The notes under the pieces: generated by a model
Seen by the model: the letters and a program-made list of their open reading frames with translations, nothing else
Databases searched by the model: none
Told to the model about the DNA's origin: nothing
Assembly (NCBI GenBank): GCA_023238725.1
Contig: CM041531.1
Coordinates: 1,829,602-1,893,601 of the forward strand
DNA: 64,000 nt
Source of the DNA: Scortum barcoo
Taxonomy: Eukaryota > Chordata > Actinopteri > Centrarchiformes > Terapontidae
Direction: 5' to 3'
Position numbers and translations under genes: made by a program
Shown: piece after piece, positions 36,701-45,200 of the stretch
Position numbering within the stretch: position 1 is the stretch's first letter
Layout: each line of letters starts with the position of its first letter

Positions 36701-39314
36701 TGCAGGACTACGTGACAACGAAGCGGCTGGCCTCTGTGTTTTCTCACTGCTACGGCTGCTCTCCCGTTCCTCCCGTCCCACCGATGGACGTCAGTCTGTC
36801 CACGCAGCTTGGTAAAACATCACAGCTGCCACGTGAGACGAGCTGTTATCTACAGTCAGTCCAACAAACGCTTCACATGTTTGTCTCTGTGCTCAGATAT
36901 TCACTTCCTGAACAACCAGGAGATGTCAGACGTGACCTTCATGGTGGACGGGCGTCCGTTCTTCGCCCACCGGGTGCTGCTGATGTCGGCATCTGAACGG
37001 TCTGAACTCCTCTGAACTCCTCTGACTTATTAAGTGTTTTTTAACGACTGAATTAAAGTCTGCTTACATTTCCTTTACACATAATCCATAAAACCCCAGA
37101 ACCCCAGTCTCAATAACAGCACAACACTTTCAACCTTCAAACTCTTCCCTGTCAGACTTTATGTTTTACTTTGAAGTAAAAGAAGTTTGTGTTGCAGGTA
37201 GGAAACAAATAAAGAGGTAAAAATAGAAAAGAGTAATAAATCCAAAAAATATAGCATAGGAAAATTATTATATTATATACATAATATAAGTAAAAGTAAA
37301 TAAAAGTCACAAATGCAAAGAGAATAATATATTATTATGCATTTATTATATAAATGCAAATTAATAAGAAGCTTTGTATTATATGTGTTTTTCTTATGTT
37401 TTCTGTGGAGTAAACTGTGTGTACACATCACCTCCTCTCCACTCAGGTGTTACATAAAGGTGTTTAAAATAAAGAAAATGTAAATAAATATAAACTACGA
37501 ACATTATAAAGAAACTGAGGGAGATGTAGACGTATAAAATGGTAAAAATGTCTAAATGTCAGCAGTATTCTCATTTTAAAACTTAAACTGTGTTTTTGTC
37601 TCATCAGATTTCGACGGATGCTCCTCGATTCCCCCGACGACATCATCCACATCAGTCACGTGACCTACAGCATTTTCCAGGTAGGACACTTGTTTCCTTT
37701 TGTCGTTTGGTGTTAATGTGACTGACGGCTGTTTGGTCCTCTGACTGAAGTGTGTTTTCTCTGCAGATGATGATGAAGTCTCTGTACTGTGGAGGGACTG
37801 AAGGACTGGTCGTCTCACACTCTGAAGCCGTGAAGGTAAAATCTTCAGCCTCACCTGCTGAAGTTACATCTCCATACATTAGTTTTTATATTTGAGATGC
37901 AGATTTTCTGAAACTTTACATGACAGATTACAGTCTGAGTCCTCAAAAACTGCTGTTTTCCTGAAGAATAATCAGAAATGTTCTTGTAGCTGCTGCCGGC
38001 GGCATCTTTCTTCCAGCTCAGAGGTCTGCAGAGGAGCTGTGAGATGAAGCTGTCGCAAAGTCTGACTGTGGACAATGCCGTCAGCATCTACCAGACCGCA
38101 AAGGTACAAACACGAGATGGTCGATGTCCTCCTGAACATTTTTGCCATCAAGACTGTTTACACTGTGATTTCTGTGTTGATTTTATTCCGTATGAACGTC
38201 CTGGGACAGGGATGCCTCCTCTGTTTCTTCCTTTTTTCTCCTGTTAAAGGTTTGAGTTGAAGGTCTGAGGACAGAAGGTGTCAGATTGTAGAGCTCGTTG
38301 ACTGAAATGAGTGAAATGAAACCAAAACCTTCGCATGACTTTAACTGCGACTCAGCTCAGTTTCTTTGACTTCAGCTTTGGTATGTGAGACTGTAAATTT
38401 GGATCTACTCAAGGCAAAAATGCTTTAAGTCTGCAGGAAAAGAATCAGGTGATTTCATATAATTATATTTTAGTACAATTTCCTGCAGTGATTTCCAGCA
38501 GTTGATTCAGTTTGAGGGAAATTTCTGGAAGTGCTGATAAACCCAGCGCAGCTAAATAAAGTCAAATAACTGTCTCAGAGGTTTGCATATATTAGTTTTT
38601 TCTGAGAAAAGTCTTTTAATTAATAATCCCCGTAAACTTAAGCGTTATCAATGTTTGCGATTTATCATTCAGAGGCTTACTTGGGTCTCAAAAATATAAA
38701 ATTGACTTGGTTTGAATACGTTTCTGCAAACTAAGACTGATTCTTTCTAGAGACAACTGAAAGGACGCAGAATAAAGACTTTATACCAAAACCGAGTCAT
38801 TCACATAAAGTTTTAGTTTAATTTCAAGGTCATGAAAGAGCTGTCATGTGATCCTGCAGGTCCACTTCATTATAACGTCACTGATTCCGCCAGTTTAGTT
38901 CTCAAATTTATAACACACCCTTTTAAAAGCTAAAAATCCTTTATAATGTTAAATATTTTTTAAACTCTGAGTTGTTCTCTAGTTTGTTTCTTTCTAGCTC
39001 AGCTCGTTTGAATAAAGGCCTGTCAGTGATGCTCTCCGTCTGACGAACCTTTTCTTGTTTCTTGTGTCTGTTTGTTTCTGCAGCATCACGGAGCAGCTGA
39101 GCTCTGCAGGTTTTGTGAAGGTTTCTTCCTGCAGAACATGGACCGGCTCCTGGACCGGGAGGACTTCCACCGCCTGCTGCTGGGCGCCGCCGGTCAGGAG
39201 CTGCTCCGCTCGGGGTCGGGCATCCAGGACGAGGATCCACCGGCTCTCCTGAGGGTGTTGGAGGCTGCGCTGATCCAAAGACTTCACACACTTCACTCTG
39301 CGTGTCGAGAATAA
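23060..39314 (+). CDS. abtb2: ABTB2 (BPOZ-2), ankyrin repeat and BTB domain protein, 17 coding exons
   Basis: ABTB2 is a large ankyrin/BTB protein reported as an adaptor for CUL3 ubiquitin ligase and in eEF1A1 turnover. Exons: 23060-23921, 30684-30837, 32219-32426, 32659-32811, 32985-33150, 33516-33605, 33712-33813, 34526-34622, 35156-35291, 35734-35978, 36441-36619, 36706-36811, 36897-36999, 37608-37680, 37767-37835, 37990-38103, 39084-39314. Similarity to human ABTB2 runs the whole length: KTLEDLSLDSGY, FSV/LSVGRFFRWM, NTMDDQGMTPLMYA, LNNQEMSDVTF. All junctions keep frame except exon 2 to 3. The exons sum to 3088 nt, one over a multiple of three. Without the four apparently extra bases in exon 2 the length would be 1027 residues, against about 1025 in human (from memory). 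I cannot tell the abtb2a and abtb2b paralogues apart. Confidence 0.96.
25736..27330 (+). repeat. Local multicopy repeat in abtb2 intron 1
   Basis: A unit built around TTTCCCAGTTTGTGACAACT and GGCTGTGTGATGTGATAG occurs near 25786-25840, again near 26148-26205 and in reduced form near 27050. A second block, running from AGATCTGAACATTTGAGAAA through TTGATAAATGA to TTCAAAGTGCTTCACACAA, occurs at about 25868-26052 and 27113-27290. A weaker copy may lie near 31300-31420. The TTCAAAGTGCTTCACACAA core resembles a common fish SINE. Confidence 0.65.
28310..28440 (+). repeat. Degenerate interspersed repeat
   Basis: GGATGGATTGCAATGAAATT, then TGTTCCCCAGAGGATGAA and an AGCACCACCA-like end (TTGCACCACCAGCAG), match a dispersed fish repeat phrase. 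A diverged relative is at 31890-31995 (GATTGATGTGAAATTTCTTC, then CTCCTGAGGATGAA). Both lie in abtb2 introns. Confidence 0.5.
30684..30837 (+). CDS. abtb2: abtb2 exon 2, frame anomaly at its 3' end
   Basis: It encodes GEMSLPAHVSPYTK to TLEQALLTTCVGSI, matching ABTB2. After GGC AGC ATC the family continues (S/T)EL and breaks in a phase-1 codon. Here ATGCAGAGCTCAAT precedes the GTAAGA donor, so the exon ends in phase 2 and exon 3 would be read out of frame into an immediate TGA. The bases GAGCTCA expected for EL+S are present but preceded by two extra bases and followed by two more. TG repeats flank the exon on both sides. Confidence 0.9.
32219..33150 (+). CDS. abtb2: abtb2 exons 3-5, central region
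   Basis: Exon 3 (32219-32426) encodes DLVSRAMRHMQRLRSSS to PSMTLSRE. Exon 4 (32659-32811) encodes RPFLLLPPLMEWIRVAVV to LLPGLDCEPRQL. Exon 5 (32985-33150) encodes CCFQSFKCLDAEAAAAKF to EGVNTMDDQ. The last carries the conserved GFRMLSCGR and leads into the ankyrin repeats. The exon 3 donor, GAGAG|GTGTGTGTG, is itself the start of a GT run. Phases 1-2, 2-2 and 2-0 agree. Confidence 0.94.
33516..35978 (+). CDS. abtb2: abtb2 exons 6-10, ankyrin repeats
   Basis: Exon 6 (33516-33605) GMTPLMYAAAAGDEALVQML is a textbook ankyrin repeat. Exon 7 (33712-33813) ends TFTVLHSHLSVAQ, exon 8 (34526-34622) carries LLLEAGADVEGG and TPLQFAAAAG, and exon 9 (35156-35291) carries YYEMVSLLLTYGADPLLR. Exon 10 (35734-35978) holds DILSLEEILAEGVED and YYSAEHGYLDVTLELREMG. 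Together they give four or so ankyrin units, as in the family. Exon 7's acceptor follows a (GT)18 tract; exon 8 follows a TAACGGTGTG minisatellite. Confidence 0.95.
33669..33704 (+). repeat. (GT)18 next to an abtb2 acceptor
   Basis: Eighteen GT units end seven bases before abtb2 exon 7 (33712). The 3' splice site reads (GT)n-TGCGCAG with no pyrimidine tract. Confidence 0.95.
34190..34380 (+). repeat. Second copy of the ACTTTATTGATTCCC-type repeat
   Basis: AAGTCTTTATTAATGCCACA, then TTGGGGAAATTCACTTGTGA and CAGCAGC, resemble 7645-7795 and the general fish repeat theme. It lies in the abtb2 intron between exons 7 and 8. Confidence 0.45.
34445..34512 (+). repeat. TAACGGTGTG minisatellite upstream of abtb2 exon 8
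   Basis: TAACGGTG units with variable GT extensions occur five times or so, ending about 14 bases before the acceptor at 34525. A short pyrimidine-rich stretch (TTGTCCTGCTGACAG) does separate it from the exon. Confidence 0.85.
36441..38103 (+). CDS. abtb2: abtb2 exons 11-16, linker and BTB domain
   Basis: Exons 36441-36619 (VPWRLHIWLESLRSAQQ) and 36706-36811 (LASVFSHCYGCSPVPPV) form the linker. The BTB domain starts in 36897-36999 (IHFLNNQEMSDVTFMV, FFAHRVLLMSAS) and continues in 37608-37680 (FRRMLLDSPDDIIHISH), 37767-37835 (MMMKSLYCGGTEGL) and 37990-38103 (LLPAASFFQLRGLQRSCE). The loop between exons 13 and 14 is about six residues shorter than in human ABTB2. The exon 13 donor CG|GTCTGA is weak and lies in a tandem TCTGAACTCC repeat. 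Confidence 0.94.
39084..39314 (+). CDS. abtb2: abtb2 exon 17, C-terminus
   Basis: The acceptor TTTCTGCAG is followed by HHGAAELCRFCEGFFLQNM, matching the family (ELALFCEGFFLKHM). The exon ends ALIQRLHTLHSACRE with TAA at 39312-39314. It carries the BACK-like end of the BTB module. The extreme C-terminus diverges from human, as expected. Confidence 0.95.
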   Translation, partial: HHGAAELCRFCEGFFLQNMDRLLDREDFHRLLLGAAGQELLRSGSGIQDEDPPALLRVLEAALIQRLHTLHSACRE

Positions 39315-39340
39315 AAACAACACAGCAGCCTCCACCAGGC

Positions 39341-39342
<2 letters not shown>

Positions 39343-39391
<49 letters not shown>
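39343..39391 (+). repeat. (GT)24 in the abtb2 3' UTR
   Basis: The longest GT run in the window begins 28 bases after the abtb2 stop codon and would be transcribed as (GU)24 in the mRNA. Confidence 0.97.
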
Positions 39392-39393
<2 letters not shown>

Positions 39394-40086
39394 GGAAGAG
39401 CAGCCATTAAGCCGTGTTTTCACTGTAGAAGAAGATCATCTGTTTTATCATGTTATTCATCCCATTTATTCAGGTGAACATTTCTGCAGCCTGGGAGAGA
39501 TGAGTTTGATCATCAATTAATTAATTCATCAAGTAAAATTAATGTTCAGGTTGCATTTTTGTCATTTTGTGAACTTTGTTTCCTGTCACTGTAACTCAAA
39601 TATGATTTCAGTTTCTGTGACTGAGTTTAACAACCTTTGGCTCTAGCAAACCTTTAAACAGTGTGACTGTTTCATAACCAGTTAAAAACTCCACATGGTG
39701 CTTTAAACTAAAATACATAAACTAAATACATAAAATAATTTAAGTCAGCTAATAACATGCTACGTCTCCTCTTGCTCTTATTTTTGTGAAGGCCAAGATA
39801 AAGGACAAGTGTTTCTTTGACGCAGTAACAACTTTACAGACCTGCTGTACTGTACTTACTGTAGTTATATTTACTGTGACTGGACTCTGTATTTGGACGG
39901 AGAATAATTACCTTCATACATTTACATCTATGTTATATGATGTCTGATATGTCCACTTTAGTCATTTTAAATGTGCAGTTCTTCAGAAATGAAGTCAAAC
40001 AGTCTGAAGACGTCCGTGCTGTAAATCCTCTGCAGACGAGGAGCTCTGAAGATGTTGAAGATGTAAAATATGTACATAAGTCTGTG

Positions 40087-40092
40087 AATAAA
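40087..40092 (+). terminator. abtb2: Likely abtb2 poly(A) signal AATAAA
   Basis: Canonical hexamer about 770 bases after the stop codon, with a GT-rich element 25 bases downstream. Confidence 0.5.
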
Positions 40093-40145
40093 CATCTTAA
40101 TAACCCCCCCAAAGAAAGTGTGCACACAGCTCCAAAGTCAACAGA

Positions 40146-40151
40146 TTTATT
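40146..40151 (-). terminator. brsk2: Likely distal brsk2 poly(A) signal AATAAA
   Basis: TTTATT on the plus strand, i.e. AATAAA on the minus strand, about 2.1 kb past the distal brsk2 stop codon. Other hexamers lie closer to the gene, so this one is inferred as the most distal candidate. Confidence 0.4.
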
Positions 40152-42236
40152 TCCTTTAGCACTGAAGTTGTTCACAGTAACATCACAAGGGAATACATTG
40201 CCAGTGGTTATCCTGCTCAGTAGTAGCGCTCCGTGCTCCGAGTCCGTTCTGTGTGCTCTGAATTCCCCCAGTAGAAAAAGAGGAAAAGCGAACAATGAAA
40301 GGTATTGCTTTAATTTTTCTCTCTGATAACCCAACACCCACCCAGCTGGTGAGCAACCGATCGCCAGAGAGCTCCCTCTTTGAGAGAATGAGTAAGGAGG
40401 ATGCATTGCACGGTTACTGTGGGTACACAGTAATCAAAAGGTGTGTGGGGGGGGGGGCGGCAAAAGAAATTAAATCAAATAAAAAAATAAATAAAGGCAA
40501 ATTAAACAAATGCACATTAAGAACATAAATACATAAATAAGTGTGGAGAGAAAAAGGGAACAGGAGAACAATTCCAACGACGACATGCAAAGAAAAGACG
40601 AATGCTGAACATGCAAATAACCGTACAAGGTCAAAGCTAAGAGTAGGAATCCTCTTGGTTTTTTAAATAAGCTTGTCAGTAAACTCGGCTTATTTACAGA
40701 ATGAGAGTTTGGTGAGATCTGAGTCATCATACGCACGGGGAGGAGGAGGAGGAGGAGGAAGGAGCTGACAATTATCAACGAAGGGTTTGTTCCTCTCAGA
40801 GAGGCTACGTCTACATTCTTAAATTACGGTAAATCATTTTCCAAACGTATATTACAAGGTTTTCTCTCGTCAAAAAAGCCGGGGGGGGAAGGAACGAACG
40901 CTCACAAACGTTTTTCGAGATTTCTCGGTGATCAAATAATTTAAACATGACAAAAATATCCTTAAATAATTTGACATTAAGAAACATTCTCTATATCTTT
41001 CATATAAATAAACTGAGAATAAATTAATAACAAAATACAAAAATATACACAGCAGTAGTTCATTGTAAAAAAATTATAATGGAAATAATAAAAAAGAAAA
41101 CGCGCTCACATGGTGGAACTGAACCCAAATCTGACCCACAAAAGTCAAAAGGAGAATTCATCGATGAGGCCCGGTCACACCAGACGGCGGCACAGCGACG
41201 TCTGTCTGAGCGTCTGTGAAATATTTTAATCTAGAAAGTCGCTGGTGAGTTAAACAACGAAGATTAGTATTATTCAGTCACTACATCTCTGAGCGTCTCT
41301 TTAATGTCTCTTTTTCTTCTCAGTTGTTCACAGATTTATTAAAGAAAACTATCAAAACTTTCTGAACTAGCACTCTTGCTAACAGGACGATAAGTTTAAA
41401 AGATGACTCCTTTCTACTAACTTTCACTCCTCTGAAGACGTTTGTACTCCAACAGGAAGTTGAGTGAAATTTGAAGGAACAAACTACGATAAATTCCTTC
41501 ATTTTTCGACTCTTCTAAATTTCGTGCACGCCAGAGTTTAAGTTGAACTTGCACAGATTAACTCTGACGTGCTGGTGTGACCAGGCCGACACAGGAATAC
41601 AAAAACCAAAAAAAAATTAAAAATAGCAACACAGCTCCTAAAACATAATGTCACGACTACACTTTTTGTACATACAGAACATTATTTAATCTGTACAACA
41701 GAATAGATCATTCATTTATGTAACATCGCCTCCCCATCACACGTCGTCTGTGGGCGGCCTTTTAATCTGCAGGAAAACACCACAGAGCTCAGACATCCCG
41801 CCGTCCACAAAGAAAGACAACATTAAAAAAGAATTACAATCCAGCCAAGCGTCCGTCTTCTTCTGCTTCCTGTTTGTCAGCGTGTGCAAGTACTTACATC
41901 CTGCAAGAAGTCATGTATGTTTGTGTTTGAGGAGTACATACAGTATGTGTGTTTTTGTTTTGTTTTTTTATGTACATGTGGGAGAAATAGAAGAAAAGAG
42001 GAGTGTGTGTGTGTGTGTGTAGATTGACAAACATCACTGTCTTAAGGCTTTTTTTTTCTTTTTACAACTCTTCTGAGATGTGTTTGGTCTGGCGGGGCGA
42101 AGTGGACTCTACTGATGCGGCTGGAGACTCGAAGAGGTGGAGGGGGGAGTGAGGGGAAGGGGACGGGAGGGGGGGTCCTCTGTCTTTTCTTCAGTTTCGG
42201 ACTCTCTTGGCGGCGTTGTCGGCCGGTCTCGAGGGG
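40152..42236 (-). other. brsk2: brsk2 3' UTR
   Basis: AT-rich and noncoding on both strands, apart from a G-rich block at 42133-42175 (plus strand) just past the stop codon. Neuronal kinase mRNAs commonly have long 3' UTRs. The exact end depends on poly(A) choice. Confidence 0.5.
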
Positions 42237-42259
42237 TTAATAGTTATTATGGATGATCC
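42237..42259 (-). CDS. brsk2: brsk2 alternative short terminal exon (IIHNNY)
   Basis: After the acceptor CTGCCACCAG the exon adds GG to the phase-1 G, then encodes IIHNNY and TAA (42239-42237). A human BRSK2 isoform ends with a similar short GIIPKS (from memory). This is the counterpart of that ending, used instead of the SPLSNFF exon. Confidence 0.8.
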
Positions 42260-45200
42260 CTGGTGGCAGAGACAAGTCAAGCCATCACACATGTGAGGAG
42301 GACACACAGAGAGGGACAGAAGGGAGGGACGACAAAGCTACATCTGCTACTTATTGTAAAATACTGATCAACTTTTAAACTGAAATAGCCATTCCCATTA
42401 TACAGTACAAAATGTATAGGCAAAAAGTAGATTTCTTTTTTTTCACTCCTAACTAAAGGGCAGAGTTAGCAGCTCTCCTCTGTCGTTCTCTTGTTTTATG
42501 ACCTGATAACTGCTTCTCGTCTACTCATGCACAGCTACCGCTCCTTAAGGTTGTTCCTGTGTCCTGTTGCTGGCGGCCATCTTTGTTTTGTCTTTGCCGG
42601 GGGGGCATTTAGAGTCATTGGGTGGGGGCTGGTTGGGCTTGCTGCTGGGGGCATGCTTGGCGGGGGAGCTAGGCGTGGCGGGGGCGCCAGGGGAGTGGGA
42701 CGCTTGGATGTTCTTCTCGTCTGAAAAAAGCTGTTTAATTACGTCAAAGAAGTTACTCAACGGGCTGCCTACACAGACGGGAAGAAAAGAAAAAACAAAG
42801 AGAGAGAGAGAACAAACAACAGATGAGCAATGGGGTTAACGTGAGGAGAGGAAGAGGAGGAGGAGGTGATGGAGGGATGAGAGGAGGAGTGGAGCTGGAG
42901 GAAAAGGAGACTCTCTTTAGCCGGGGGAGGACGAGGAGATGGTTGTTGGGCTGTTCGGGCCAGAAGGAGGAGAGGAGCCGAGACAAGCGAACAAACATTT
43001 AAACATTAATTTAAATTTATCTTCAGAAAGACGACAACATCAGTCAGAGTGGCTTCAGAGTCTCAGTTTCCTCTGCTGAGCTGGAGAGCTGACGGGAGCA
43101 CTGGAAGATGCGTTCAAAAACAAACTGGGTTTAGTTCAACTTTCTACGGAGCCCCTAAGAGGACATTTGCAAAACCCCCCCAAAAAACAGTACATTTCTG
43201 GTAACTATCTCATGAGCACAATAAAGTTTCACATGCTCTTTCAGGTAGGCTAACTTTAGTTTCCAGAACTGGCAAAAGACCATTAAGCTCATTTTAGTAA
43301 AGAGAACGATGCTGAAGTTAGCTTTCACATTCACAGCCTCTGATTTGGTTCAGTTAAGGGGAAAGTTAAGGGGAAATTAACTGAACATGCTGATCGACTG
43401 TCCATCGATTGTCTGTAAAATCATTTTAGGCAGGTTTGAGAAGTCTTATAGTGGTTTCTGATTTAGACCTGGTCCAAAGTGGTCTAGATGTAAAGAAAGA
43501 CAGTAAAATAAACCTTTTCTGTATTTTCATAAATACAATAATAATGTTAAAGTTTTTTTGTTTTTTTTGCAGAAGTCCTCGTAGGGTCTCTTTAAGTTTC
43601 CACCAAGTTTTTTTACTGAGAAACATTTTTGTGATCTTAAGCTTGACGGAAACTGAACTCTTACTGTGTTCACTCGACATTTTTATATTCTTTCAAAACA
43701 TTATCACCTGAGAAACATCTCAGTGATCTACTTTGTTTTTCCAAATGTTTAACTGGAAGCTTCCTATTTGATTTTTAATGATATGTCCCCGAAATGTCGT
43801 ATTTTGCATGTATGGCTAAAATAAACTCAACAATCAAACTCACATCAGTGTCGTTTGGTCGGTTTCAGACTCAAACTTCAAACTTTAGAAGTGGCACGAT
43901 GCCGTATAAAGTAAATATGAAGCCACAAGTTTGTTCAAGGTTGTGCACAAATTAAGAAATGTTCATCTTGAGCCAAAGACTGAGCTCATCCTGAAGCTGG
44001 AGCGCTGCACCTCTGCAGAGATTAGGAAGATGGAGTCTCTGGGAAGTTTCCAAATCAGTCTTGGTTGCACAGTTTGGGTGTGAACGTCTCGACAGAAGGA
44101 CATTTAAGGTGAGAAAACAAACTACAAACTCATGTAAGCACCTAAATTCACATGAATAAAGCAAGATGTCCTTCAGTCATGTTGTCTGTCAGTACGATTG
44201 TTGTTTCTTTTCTTTGTAATGTACTTTACTTTGAAAAGCAGAATGCACCTGAGCATATTTATCTTTTTCTCTACATTTTTACAGTTTAATCATCTTCCAA
44301 AGCTTCAGTTAACTCTCCATCATATCAACATCCATCACAACAACATCCAACATCCACCGGTTAGGACAGAGGCTCTTTGGTAAGTGCTTTAAAACAGTCA
44401 TGAGTGAATAAAAACATGCAGCACAGAACACACATTAATACACAATCACTTCTCAAGGTTAGTCTTCAGTGTGTGTGTGTGTGTGTCCTTCAGTGATAAA
44501 ACACCCTGTTTGATTTGTTTCTGGTGAATCAGAATAAATGTGCACTTCAGACTTAACTTACCATCAGTACTCTTCGACAACACAGTGAGGTGCATTTCTG
44601 TGTCTGACAGTTTGTGATTTAAAATATGGAAAGTTTACGGGGGAGGGGCGGCAACCTGGTTTCAAGCATTACCATGCAAAGGATCACTTAGAGCTGCACA
44701 CACACTCTCTCTCACACACACACAGTCATTTATCCAACTGAGCGTTTAAAGAACAAATCTTCCCTATAAATCAGTGGATTCATACAGTGAGCTAAATCAA
44801 GGAGATGCTGTGTTTTGAGGGGTGGAAGGGGTTTATTTATTTCTGTATTTTACATTAATCCATTATTGATTTAGAATAAGAATCTTTTAATAATAAAGTT
44901 TCTTATCCTGCTGTCACATGTGAATAAGAGCTAAAGCAATAACTAACAAAAACTATTTTAATTTAGCCTAAAAAGTCCTTTTTTATGCAGAACTCTTTTC
45001 TCTCAATTAGGATATTTGCTGCTCGTCTTTGTGACAGTATGTTAAATATCTTTGATTTTGGCCTTTTGGTTTGAAAAAGAGTCATTTTAAGACGTTATGT
45101 TGGGCTATAGGGAAGTGGGACGGGCATTATTCACTATTTTCTGACATTTTGTACACCAAACTTAATAATATCATAATTATATCAATTAATGAAATCATAG

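Larger units (their letters stand above)
39315..40092 (+). other. abtb2: abtb2 3' UTR with poly(A) signal
   Basis: No coding sequence follows the TAA. AATAAA at 40087-40092 is followed by TG-rich GTGTGCACACAG (near 40118), a plausible cleavage/poly(A) site at roughly 40102-40122. Earlier weaker signals cannot be excluded. Confidence 0.55.
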
